Source of the DNA: Pseudomonadota bacterium
GTDB taxonomy: Bacteria; Pseudomonadota; Alphaproteobacteria; Caulobacterales; Caulobacteraceae
Assembly (NCBI GenBank): GCA_023409795.1
Contig: JAEYQX010000041.1
Span: 1-49,999, forward strand
DNA length: 49,999 nt
Direction of reading: 5' to 3'
Shown: piece after piece, positions 43,545-49,999 of the stretch
Layout: each line of letters starts with the position of its first letter
Position numbering within the stretch: position 1 is the stretch's first letter
Translations under genes and position numbers: made by a program
Notes under the pieces: model-generated
What the model saw: the letters and a program-made list of their open reading frames with translations, nothing else
The model's database searches: none
What the model was told of the DNA's origin: nothing

Positions 43545-44006
43545 CTATATTGAGCGGCGCTGAACCCGGGATCGGGCGGCACGGATGATCCGCCGCGTTT
43601 CTTCCCAGTCGACGCGTTGCAAGGCCTCGTCAAAGGCAAAGAACCGCGCCTCGGCCGCATCATCGCCGGCCACGACCTCGCCTGATCGCCAGACTGCGGC
43701 ATAGTCGATCAGGACATAGTGCCGTCCGGCCTCGGCAAAAATGCCGTCCACCACGTCGATCAACCCCACCAGCTCGGCCTCGACGCCCGTTTCTTCGCGC
43801 AGCTCCCGCAGCGCTGCCTGCTGGACCGCCTCGCCCGGCTCGATCCGGCCGCCGGGCAGGCTCCATTCGCCCAGGCGCGGCGGCGTGCCCCGGCGTATCA
43901 GCAGAACCTGGTCGTCTTTCAGGCAGACCACACCGACAGCGGGGACCGGATTCACATTTTCTCCTGAAAATGGGCTGGTGGTGACAGAAGTATGCGCTTC
44001 CACCAC
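43545..44006 (-). CDS. NUDIX hydrolase
   Basis: A 153-residue pyrophosphohydrolase with a complete Nudix box: GRIEPGEAV then AALRELREETGVEAEL (GX5EX7REUXEEXGU). The substrate may be a nucleotide sugar, ADP-ribose-like molecule or oxidised nucleotide; it cannot be decided. The start is GTG at 44006 or the next GTG codon at 44003. Divergent from the FAD oxidase gene. Confidence 0.9.
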   Translation of the reverse strand: MVEAHTSVTTSPFSGENVNPVPAVGVVCLKDDQVLLIRRGTPPRLGEWSLPGGRIEPGEAVQQAALRELREETGVEAELVGLIDVVDGIFAEAGRHYVLIDYAAVWRSGEVVAGDDAAEARFFAFDEALQRVDWEETRRIIRAARSRVQRRSI

Positions 44007-44032
44007 GGCGCGGCTTTTGCCACAAGGCGATT

Positions 44033-45436
44033 ATGACCCTTCCCACGCCTGCCGCCCTCGAAGAACTCAAGTCCGCCCTGCCGGATGCCTGGACCCAGGA
44101 CGCCAACGACATGGCCCCCTGGCTGACCGAATGGCGCGGGCGCTGGACGGGCGAATCCCCTCTCCTGCTCCAGCCGCGCTCAACCGCAGAAGTCGCGCAG
44201 GCCATCAAGATCTGCGCCAAGCATGGCGTCGCGGTCGTCACCCAGGGCGGCGGCACCGGCCTGGTCGGTGGCCAGATTCCCCACGGCGAGATCCTGCTGT
44301 CGACGCGCAAGCTGCGCACGGTGCGCGATGTCACGCCCCTGGACGACGCCATGACGGTCGAGGCCGGGGTTACCCTGCTGGAGGCCCAGCAACTGGCCCG
44401 GGAAAATGATCGCTACTTCCCGCTCAGCCTGGCCGCCGAGGGATCGGCCACCATCGGCGGGGTCATCTCGACCAATGCAGGCGGCACGGCGGTGCTTCGC
44501 TATGGCGTCATGCGCGACCTGGTGCTGGGCATCGAGGCCGTCATGCCCGATGGCCAGGTCTTCAACGGGCTGAAGCGCCTGCGCAAGGACAACACCGGCT
44601 ACGACCTGAAGCAGTTGCTGATCGGAGCAGAAGGCACCCTGGGCGTCATCACGGCAGCCACCCTGAAGCTCTTTCCGATCATGCGCAGCCGCGCCACGGC
44701 CATCGTCGGCCTGGACAGCCACCATGATGCGGTTACCCTTCTGGCCCGCGCAAAGGCCGAGACGGGCGGCGGGGTCGAGGCCTTTGAGCTGATGAAGCGC
44801 CTGGGCATGAGCCTGGTGCTCAAGAACATCCCCGACACGCGCGAGCCGCTGGAATCGACGCCGGCCTGGTATGTGCTTATCGAACTGGCGTCCGGCGAGC
44901 CCGGCGGGGCGGACGCGGCCATGGAGCGGCTGCTGACCTCGGCCTTCGAGGAAGGCCTGATCAATGATGCCGCCATCGCCCAGAACGATGCCCAGAAGGC
45001 CGCCTTCTGGCGTCTGCGCGAAGAACATTCGGCGGGCCTGAAACCCGAGGGTGGCGGCTGGAAGCACGATGTCTCCGTGCCGGTCTCGCGCATCGCCGAC
45101 TTCATCGACGAAGCCTCCGCTGCGGTGGAGAAGTTCCATCCGGGATGCCGCATCTCGGTCTTTGGCCACGTGGGCGACGGCAACCTGCACTACGACGTCA
45201 TTCCCGGCGTGGGCGAGGATGTGCAGGCCTTTATCGGCCGCTGGATGGAGGGTTCGGAGGTCGTTCACGACGTGGTCGCCCGCTACAACGGGTCCATTTC
45301 GGCCGAACACGGGCTGGGCCGTCTCAAAACCGACGAAGCCCGTCGCTACAAGGCCCCGCTGGAAGTATCGATGATGTCCGCCGTGCGGGCCGCTCTCGAT
45401 CCCAAGCGGATCATGAACCCGGCTGTCCTGTTCTAG
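44033..45436 (+). CDS. FAD-linked oxidase, D-2-hydroxyglutarate/D-lactate dehydrogenase type
   Basis: A 467-residue VAO/PCMH-fold flavoprotein. The FAD-binding loop is VTQGGGTGLVGGQIP; the C-terminal half has the family's metal-binding FGHVGDGNLHYDV and the final SAEHGLGRLK and DPKRIMNP blocks. Members oxidise D-2-hydroxy acids (D-2-hydroxyglutarate, D-lactate, glycolate). AAGG lies a few nt before ATG 44033. No Fe-S partner subunit (GlcF-like) is adjacent, favouring the single-subunit D2HGDH-like type. Confidence 0.88.
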   Translation: MTLPTPAALEELKSALPDAWTQDANDMAPWLTEWRGRWTGESPLLLQPRSTAEVAQAIKICAKHGVAVVTQGGGTGLVGGQIPHGEILLSTRKLRTVRDVTPLDDAMTVEAGVTLLEAQQLARENDRYFPLSLAAEGSATIGGVISTNAGGTAVLRYGVMRDLVLGIEAVMPDGQVFNGLKRLRKDNTGYDLKQLLIGAEGTLGVITAATLKLFPIMRSRATAIVGLDSHHDAVTLLARAKAETGGGVEAFELMKRLGMSLVLKNIPDTREPLESTPAWYVLIELASGEPGGADAAMERLLTSAFEEGLINDAAIAQNDAQKAAFWRLREEHSAGLKPEGGGWKHDVSVPVSRIADFIDEASAAVEKFHPGCRISVFGHVGDGNLHYDVIPGVGEDVQAFIGRWMEGSEVVHDVVARYNGSISAEHGLGRLKTDEARRYKAPLEVSMMSAVRAALDPKRIMNPAVLF

Positions 45437-45529
45437 CGGGCTGACCGGGTTTCATCCCGCCAACGGTTCACTTCCGTTACCGGTGCCCCTATGTGGGCGC
45501 CATCCCGACGTTTCGGAGCCTGACTCGTT

Positions 45530-46303
45530 TTGCTGATCCTACTGTCTCCTGCCAAGCGGCTGGACTTCAACCCGCCCAGCCTGGACCTTCCCATGACGCC
45601 GCGTCGCTGCGCGGCGGAAACGGCAGAACTGTCCAAGGTGACGCGCAAGCTCAGCCGGGCCGACCTGCGCCGCCTGATGTCGATCTCCGAGAACCTGGCG
45701 GACCTCAACTACGAGCGTTTCCAGGCCTTTGACAACGAATCGACCGAGGGCGCGCTGCAAGCCATCTTTGCCTTTGCTGGCGACGTCTATGAGGGCCTGG
45801 ATGCGCGCAACCTGTCCGAGGATGACCTGAACTGGGCCCAGTCGCATCTGCGCATCCTGTCCGGCTTCTACGGCCTGCTGCGGCCGCTGGACGGCATGCT
45901 GCCCTATCGCCTGGAAATGGGCACCCGGCTGAAGACGCCGCGTGGCAGCACCCTCTATGACTTTTGGGGCGAGCGGATTTCGCTGCGCCTGAACGAGGAT
46001 GCGGCCGAGTTGTCCGACAAGACCCTGGTGAACCTGGCCAGCCAGGAATACTTCGGCGCGGTCGATGCGCGGGCCCTGAAGCTTCCGGTCATCACGCCCC
46101 ACTTCAAGGAACGCAAGGACGGCGTGGCGCGCATCATCTCCTTCTACGCCAAGAAGGCCCGCGGCACGATGGCGCGCTATGCCATTGAAAACCGCATGAA
46201 AAATGCCTCGGACCTAAAGTCGTTTGAAAAGGACGGCTACCGCTTCGATCCGACCCTTTCCACGGATTCCGACTGGATATTCATCAGAGAGGGAAATTCC
46301 TGA
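45530..46303 (+). CDS. yaaA: Peroxide stress protein YaaA (DUF328/UPF0246)
   Basis: A 257-residue YaaA-family protein. Blocks include ILLSPAKRLDF at the start, DVYEGLDARNLSEDDLNWAQ, RILSGFYGLLRPLDGMLPYR and YFGAVDARAL. In E. coli YaaA limits free iron during hydrogen peroxide stress and binds DNA; function elsewhere is assumed similar. The start is a TTG at 45530, giving the conserved N-terminus MLILLSPAK; no ATG fits. Confidence 0.92.
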   Translation: MLILLSPAKRLDFNPPSLDLPMTPRRCAAETAELSKVTRKLSRADLRRLMSISENLADLNYERFQAFDNESTEGALQAIFAFAGDVYEGLDARNLSEDDLNWAQSHLRILSGFYGLLRPLDGMLPYRLEMGTRLKTPRGSTLYDFWGERISLRLNEDAAELSDKTLVNLASQEYFGAVDARALKLPVITPHFKERKDGVARIISFYAKKARGTMARYAIENRMKNASDLKSFEKDGYRFDPTLSTDSDWIFIREGNS

Positions 46304-46328
46304 TCGCCAGATTGGGAGACTACGGTTA

Positions 46329-46355
46329 GGTTGGGGAAAACAGATCTACCCAACC
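46329..46355 (+). promoter_or_regulatory. Stem-loop in the bdhA leader
   Basis: GGTTGGG (46329-46335) and CCCAACC (46349-46355), a perfect 7-bp inverted repeat with a 13-nt loop containing AGATCT. It ends a few bases before the Shine-Dalgarno GAGG (46357-46360) of bdhA. It may be a weak yaaA terminator or an operator. Confidence 0.35.
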
Positions 46356-46373
46356 CGAGGTTCAAGTCCCCGT

Positions 46374-47171
46374 ATGTTTGCCATGAACGATCTCAAGGGC
46401 CAGGTCGCCGTCATCACCGGCTCGACCTCTGGCATCGGCCTGGCCTTCGCCCGCACGGTGGCCCTGTGCGGCGGTGACGTGGTCCTGAACGGGCTTGGCG
46501 ACCCGGACGCCATCGAAAAAACCCGCGCGGACCTGGCTGCCGAGACAGGCGTGCGGGTTCTCTATCACCCGGCTGACATGACCCGGCCGGACCAGATCGC
46601 CGATCTGATCGAGACGGCCCGGCGCGAACTGGGCCGCATTGACATCCTGGTGAACAATGCCGGGATCCAGCACGTCGAGGCCGTCGAGAGCTTCCCTGAC
46701 AGCGCGTGGGAAAAGATCATCTCGATCAACCTGTCCTCGACCTTCTATGCCACCAAGGCCGTCATTCCGGTGATGAAGGCCCAGGGGCGCGGCCGCATCG
46801 TCAACATCGCGTCGGCCCATGGCCTGGTCGCCAGTCCGTTCAAGTCGGCCTATGTCGCGGCCAAGCACGGCGTCATCGGCTTCACCAAGACCGTGGCTCT
46901 GGAACTGGCCCAGCAGAACATCACCTGCACCGCCATCTGCCCCGGCTTTGTCGAGACCCCGATCGTCGAGAAGCAGATCGAGGACCAGGCCCGCACCCGC
47001 AATATGTCCAAAGAAGACGTGATGAAGAACGTCATCCTGGGCTCGCAGCCGACCAAGCGCTTCGTCACCACTGATGAGCTGGCCGGCATCTTCCTCTACC
47101 TGGTGTCCGACCTGGGCGCGTCGGCCAATGGCTCGCACTATTCGGTCGATGGCGGCTGGACCGCCCAGTAA
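46374..47171 (+). CDS. bdhA: 3-hydroxybutyrate dehydrogenase (SDR)
   Basis: A 265-residue short-chain dehydrogenase converting D-3-hydroxybutyrate to acetoacetate with NAD in polyhydroxybutyrate/ketone metabolism. The cofactor motif TGSTSGIG is near the N-terminus, NNAGIQHVE follows, and the catalytic Ser-Tyr-Lys set lies in IASAHGL and SAYVAAKHG. The ICPGFVETPIVEKQI region and C-terminal YSVDGGWTAQ match BdhA. ATG 46374 lies 13 nt after GAGG; ATG 46383 is an alternative. A patatin gene follows 74 nt downstream. Confidence 0.92.
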   Translation: MFAMNDLKGQVAVITGSTSGIGLAFARTVALCGGDVVLNGLGDPDAIEKTRADLAAETGVRVLYHPADMTRPDQIADLIETARRELGRIDILVNNAGIQHVEAVESFPDSAWEKIISINLSSTFYATKAVIPVMKAQGRGRIVNIASAHGLVASPFKSAYVAAKHGVIGFTKTVALELAQQNITCTAICPGFVETPIVEKQIEDQARTRNMSKEDVMKNVILGSQPTKRFVTTDELAGIFLYLVSDLGASANGSHYSVDGGWTAQ

Positions 47172-47245
47172 CAACGGTCACGGGTCCGGTTTTCACCCCC
47201 TGTGACCTGGGCTAGGCTGGGCGGACATATCCTGGAGGTGTCCGC

Positions 47246-48274
47246 TTGGCTCGACCCAAACCCCAGCCCGTCTGCCTGGCCCTGCAGGGCGGCGGCGCGC
47301 ACGGTGCCTTTCAGTGGGGCGTCCTGGACAGGCTGCTGGAAGCCGACCTTCTCGACATCCGCATCGTCAGCGCTGCCTCCGCCGGCGCAATGAACGGCGC
47401 GGCCCTGATCTCGGGCCTGGCAAGGGGCGGTGCCGAGGGCGGGCGCGAGGCGCTGGATTTCCTCTGGCGAGAGATCAACCGCTCGGGTGGCCGGAACATT
47501 TTTGGCGACAGTGGCGTCTGGTCACGGATGCTGACCCCCAACTGGCTCAAGGAAAGCTTCGCCTGGCGGGCAGGTGAATCCTTTGCCACGACCCTGAGCC
47601 CCTACACATTTAATCCCTTTAACCTGAACCCCTTGCGACGGGTTGTTGAAGCGTCAGTTGATTTCGATGCCGTCCGAAATGCCGCCGTCGAGCTGATCGT
47701 TTCGACCACCGCCGTGCGCGAGGGCCGATCGCGCCTGTTCCGCTCTGGCGAGATCACGCCGGAGGTCCTGCTGGCCTCGGCCTGCCTGCCCCATCTGTTC
47801 CAGGCGGCCGAGATCGAGGGCGAGCCCTACTGGGACGGCGGCTACCTGGCCAACCCGGCCATCTGGCCCCTGACGGCGCGCGAGGCCCCGGACGACATCC
47901 TGCTGCTGCCGCTCAATCCGTTCCGGCGCAGCGAGGCCCCGCGGGAATCGGGCGACATTATGGATCGTCTGAACGAGATCATGTTCAACAGCCCCCTGGT
48001 GGCCGAGCTGCGCTCGCTGGCCCTGGTCCAGGACCTGATAAGCCAGGGTCGCCTGACGCCCGCCCACGCCAGTTACCAGGGCACGCGGCTGCACGCGGTT
48101 GAGGTCGATGACTGGCTGGGCGACCTGTCGATGTCGACCAAGTTCGACACCGAATGGAGCTTCCTGACGGACCTGAAGGCCAAGGGACGTGAGGCGGCGG
48201 ACCAGTGGATCCAGGCCTGCGCGGACAAGCTGGGCAAGGAATCCAGCGTGGACCTGAAGGCCCGGTTCCTCTAG
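47246..48274 (+). CDS. Patatin-like phospholipase
   Basis: A 342-residue Ser-Asp acyl hydrolase. The oxyanion hole is GGGAHGAF (15-22), the nucleophile Ser45 is in AASAG (first Gly of GxSxG replaced by Ala), and the catalytic Asp is in YWDGGYLANP. No signal peptide, so it acts in the cytoplasm. The start is a TTG at 47246 supported by GGAGG seven bases upstream. It follows bdhA; a bdhA-patD operon linked to polyhydroxybutyrate metabolism is known in Legionella, which suggests a role with stored polyester or granule lipids here. Confidence 0.9.
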   Translation: MARPKPQPVCLALQGGGAHGAFQWGVLDRLLEADLLDIRIVSAASAGAMNGAALISGLARGGAEGGREALDFLWREINRSGGRNIFGDSGVWSRMLTPNWLKESFAWRAGESFATTLSPYTFNPFNLNPLRRVVEASVDFDAVRNAAVELIVSTTAVREGRSRLFRSGEITPEVLLASACLPHLFQAAEIEGEPYWDGGYLANPAIWPLTAREAPDDILLLPLNPFRRSEAPRESGDIMDRLNEIMFNSPLVAELRSLALVQDLISQGRLTPAHASYQGTRLHAVEVDDWLGDLSMSTKFDTEWSFLTDLKAKGREAADQWIQACADKLGKESSVDLKARFL

Positions 48275-48280
48275 CCCCCG

Positions 48281-49207
48281 CTAGCCGACGAAGCCCGCCG
48301 CACGACGCAGGCGATCGTTAATCGCCTCGCCCAGGCCCTGGGCCGGGATGGGCGAGATGGCGATGCCGGCCGGACGGGCCCGGTCCGCCTCTCTCAGCAT
48401 ACGAAACAGGTTGGCGGCGGCCTCTCGCAGGTCACCCGCCGGGCTGAGGCTCCAGCGCGGATCGCCGATACCCGCTCCAAACCCCAGCAGGATCTCGCCG
48501 TCATTGGCCGCCTCGGCATTGATGCGAACCGGCGCGTCCGGTGCATAGTGCAGAGCCATCCGCCCGGGCGAGCGGTGCCCCTCCCCGGCCTCCGGGGCCA
48601 GTTGGCCGACCACGGCCTCGATTTCATCGCGCGTGACCGAGCCGGGCCGCAGCAGGGCCACCTCGCCGCCCAGCACGGACACCACGGTGCTCTCGACCCC
48701 TACCGCGCAGGGACCACCATCGACCGCCGCCCCCACGGCGTGGCCGGTTTCGTCCATCGCGTCGTCAAAGGTCGTCGGACTGGGCCGCCCGGATCGGTTC
48801 GCCGACGGAGCCACCACCGCGCCGCCAAAGGCCGAGATCACCGCCCGCGCACGCGAGTGAGCGGGCACCCGCACGGCCACTGTATCCAGGCCTGCGCGGG
48901 CCAGGTCGCAGACCTTGTCCGTATCGCGCACCGGGGCCACGATCGTCAGGGGGCCCGGCCAGAAGGCCTCGGCAAGCGCACGGGCGCGGCTGTCAAAGAT
49001 GGCCACTTCCTCGGCCTCAAGGGCACTGGCGACATGGGCGATAAGGGGGTTGAAACGTGGCCTGCCCTTGGCCTCGAAAATCCGCGCCACGGCCTGGGGG
49101 TTGGAGGCATCGGCCGCCAGTCCATAGACCGTCTCGGTCGGCAACAGGACCAGCCGCCCCGATTTCAGGGCTTCTGCAGCGATTTCCGGGGTATCGCCCT
49201 TGGTCAC
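48281..49207 (-). CDS. tsaC: L-threonylcarbamoyladenylate synthase (Sua5/YrdC)
   Basis: A 308-residue enzyme that makes threonylcarbamoyl-AMP for t6A37 in tRNAs reading ANN codons. The YrdC domain shows LLPTETVYGLAADA, KGRPRFNPLI and SANRSGRPSPT; the extra C-terminal Sua5 domain (about 210-308; SPGRMALHYAPDAPV) makes it the longer Sua5 type. The start is a GTG at 49207 with GGAG upstream; the longer frame is non-conserved. Divergent from the acyl-CoA dehydrogenase gene. Confidence 0.93.
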   Translation of the reverse strand: MTKGDTPEIAAEALKSGRLVLLPTETVYGLAADASNPQAVARIFEAKGRPRFNPLIAHVASALEAEEVAIFDSRARALAEAFWPGPLTIVAPVRDTDKVCDLARAGLDTVAVRVPAHSRARAVISAFGGAVVAPSANRSGRPSPTTFDDAMDETGHAVGAAVDGGPCAVGVESTVVSVLGGEVALLRPGSVTRDEIEAVVGQLAPEAGEGHRSPGRMALHYAPDAPVRINAEAANDGEILLGFGAGIGDPRWSLSPAGDLREAAANLFRMLREADRARPAGIAISPIPAQGLGEAINDRLRRAAGFVG

Positions 49208-49306
49208 TGATCCAACTCCGTTTCCACAATTACTCTTGGCCCGCTGCGGCGAAAGCCTTCCTTTCCGCAACGGCACTGCGGCACTAGAGTGGCCGAAGCC
49301 AGACGA

Positions 49307-49322
49307 AAGTCCAAGCGGACTT
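49307..49322 (+). promoter_or_regulatory. Inverted repeat upstream of the acyl-CoA dehydrogenase gene
   Basis: AAGTCC (49307-49312), AAGC, GGACTT (49317-49322), about 55-70 nt before the start, in the 169-nt tsaC-acyl-CoA dehydrogenase divergent region. It could be a regulator site (for example TetR- or FadR-like) but no consensus is matched. Confidence 0.25.
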
Positions 49323-49376
49323 GCGTCGCACCCCATGGGGACGCCACAAGAAGCCCCAAGGATTTTGGAGAACATG

Positions 49377-49999
49377 ATGACCTATCGTGCCCCCATTCGG
49401 GACCTCGCATTTGCACTTGAGGCTGTGGCCGGGATTGAACAGGTAGCCGCCACCGGCGCGTTTCCCGACTACGACGCCGACGTCATGGGGGCCATTCTCG
49501 AAGCGGCGGGCCAGTTTTCCGAAGAGGTCCTGGCCCCCCTGAATCGCCCCGGCGACCTGAACGGTGCCAAGTATGCCAATGGTGCCGTCACCGCCGCACC
49601 GGGCTTTGCCGACGCCTACCAGCAGTTCGCCGCCGGTGGCTGGACCAGCCTGACCGCCTCGACCGAGGCGGGTGGCCAGGCCCTGCCCAAGGCGCTGGAG
49701 CTGGCCGCCTTCGAGACGGTCCATGCTGCCAACATGGCTTTCGGCCTGTGCCCCATGCTGTCCCTGGCAGCGATCGAGGCCCTGGAAGAGGTCGGCAACG
49801 AGCATCAGAAAACCACCTACCTGCCCAAGCTGGTCTCGGGTGAATGGACCGGGGCCATGGTGCTGACCGAACCGCACGCCGGCTCGGACCTGGGAGCCCT
49901 GACCTCGACCGCCACCCCGACGGCGGATGGCAAGTATCTGCTGAACGGCCAGAAGATCTTCATCACCTGGGGCGACCACGACGCCACCGACAACATCGT
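49377..49999 (+). CDS. Acyl-CoA dehydrogenase (partial, N-terminal part)
   Basis: Runs off the right edge; 207 residues are seen. It opens MTYRAPIRDLAFALEAVAG, the N-terminal extension typical of FadE/AcdB-type long acyl-CoA dehydrogenases, followed by the mid-domain block MVLTEPHAGSDLGALTSTA and LNGQKIFITWGDHD, which contact FAD and substrate. It oxidises acyl-CoA to enoyl-CoA in beta-oxidation. GGAG lies 6 nt before this ATG; another ATG is directly upstream at 49374. The catalytic Glu lies beyond the window. Confidence 0.9.
   Translation, partial: MTYRAPIRDLAFALEAVAGIEQVAATGAFPDYDADVMGAILEAAGQFSEEVLAPLNRPGDLNGAKYANGAVTAAPGFADAYQQFAAGGWTSLTASTEAGGQALPKALELAAFETVHAANMAFGLCPMLSLAAIEALEEVGNEHQKTTYLPKLVSGEWTGAMVLTEPHAGSDLGALTSTATPTADGKYLLNGQKIFITWGDHDATDNI

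Noticed and set aside
46308..46383. tRNA-like 3' end (GAGGTTCAAGTCCCC, then GCCA) before bdhA
   Set aside because: The T-stem has a mismatch, no 5' acceptor strand complementary to the supposed 3' arm exists about 75 nt upstream, and no anticodon arm forms. It coincides with the bdhA ribosome binding site and start.

Overview
The window is a GC-rich (roughly two-thirds G+C), densely packed stretch of housekeeping chromosome from an alphaproteobacterium, most likely in the Caulobacterales (Caulobacter, Brevundimonas or Phenylobacterium type). The evidence is an alphaproteobacterial suf cluster led by an Rrf2/IscR regulator plus an IscS-type desulfurase, a bactofilin gene, the dapA-smpB and glnB-glnA pairs, a tatABC operon, and promoters that fit the Caulobacter housekeeping consensus. 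I see no prophage, transposon, integrase, CRISPR array or plasmid function, and no base-composition break suggesting a transferred island.

Layout. 1-2.4 kb: end of an RNA helicase gene, a GGDEF diguanylate cyclase and a PlsC-like acyltransferase (+ strand). 2.4-11.8 kb (- strand): one nearly gapless run iscR-iscS like-sufB-sufC-sufD-sufS-sufT-sufA-metN-metI-metQ, joining Fe-S cluster assembly to a methionine-type ABC importer. sufS carries a one-base frameshift as given. A candidate promoter/operator lies upstream of iscR. 11.9-16.8 kb: an alpha/beta hydrolase with an altered nucleophile elbow, a small unrecognised ORF, a DMT exporter, anmK, tyrS and a Bcp-type peroxiredoxin. 16.9-24.8 kb: envelope genes (bactofilin, PBP1A, a soluble lytic transglycosylase) with prfB (programmed +1 frameshift), smpB and dapA. 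24.7-28 kb (- strand): a TetR regulator and a three-gene FecBCD/BtuFCD-type ABC importer. 28-31.2 kb (+): a membrane GT2 glycosyltransferase and two RNA-methyltransferase-like genes. 31.2-37.8 kb: an MHS-type MFS transporter, hrpB, an APC amino-acid permease with a strong terminator, tRNA-Leu(UAG) and a stand-alone NAD(P)H-hydrate dehydratase. 37.9-41.4 kb: glnB-glnA (nitrogen control) and tatABC (opposite strand). 41.5-50 kb: rnhA, an nfeD/SPFH pair, a Nudix hydrolase, an FAD-linked oxidase, yaaA, a bdhA-patatin pair, tsaC, and the start of an acyl-CoA dehydrogenase.

How they fit together. The longest unit (11742 to 2382) would co-express IscR-type control, sulfur mobilisation, SufBCD scaffold, carrier proteins and methionine uptake under one promoter. 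PBP1A, Slt, AnmK, DapA and bactofilin give a cell-wall synthesis/recycling theme between 13.7 and 24.8 kb. glnB and glnA form the nitrogen-assimilation pair.

The most interesting observations are the sufS frameshift at an in-register slippery heptamer, the suf-met gene fusion at operon level, the palindrome overlapping the -10 of the suf promoter, and a perfect hairpin abutting the internal Shine-Dalgarno of the prfB frameshift site. I found no clearly new defence, mobile or biosynthetic system. Most of the window is ordinary core genome.
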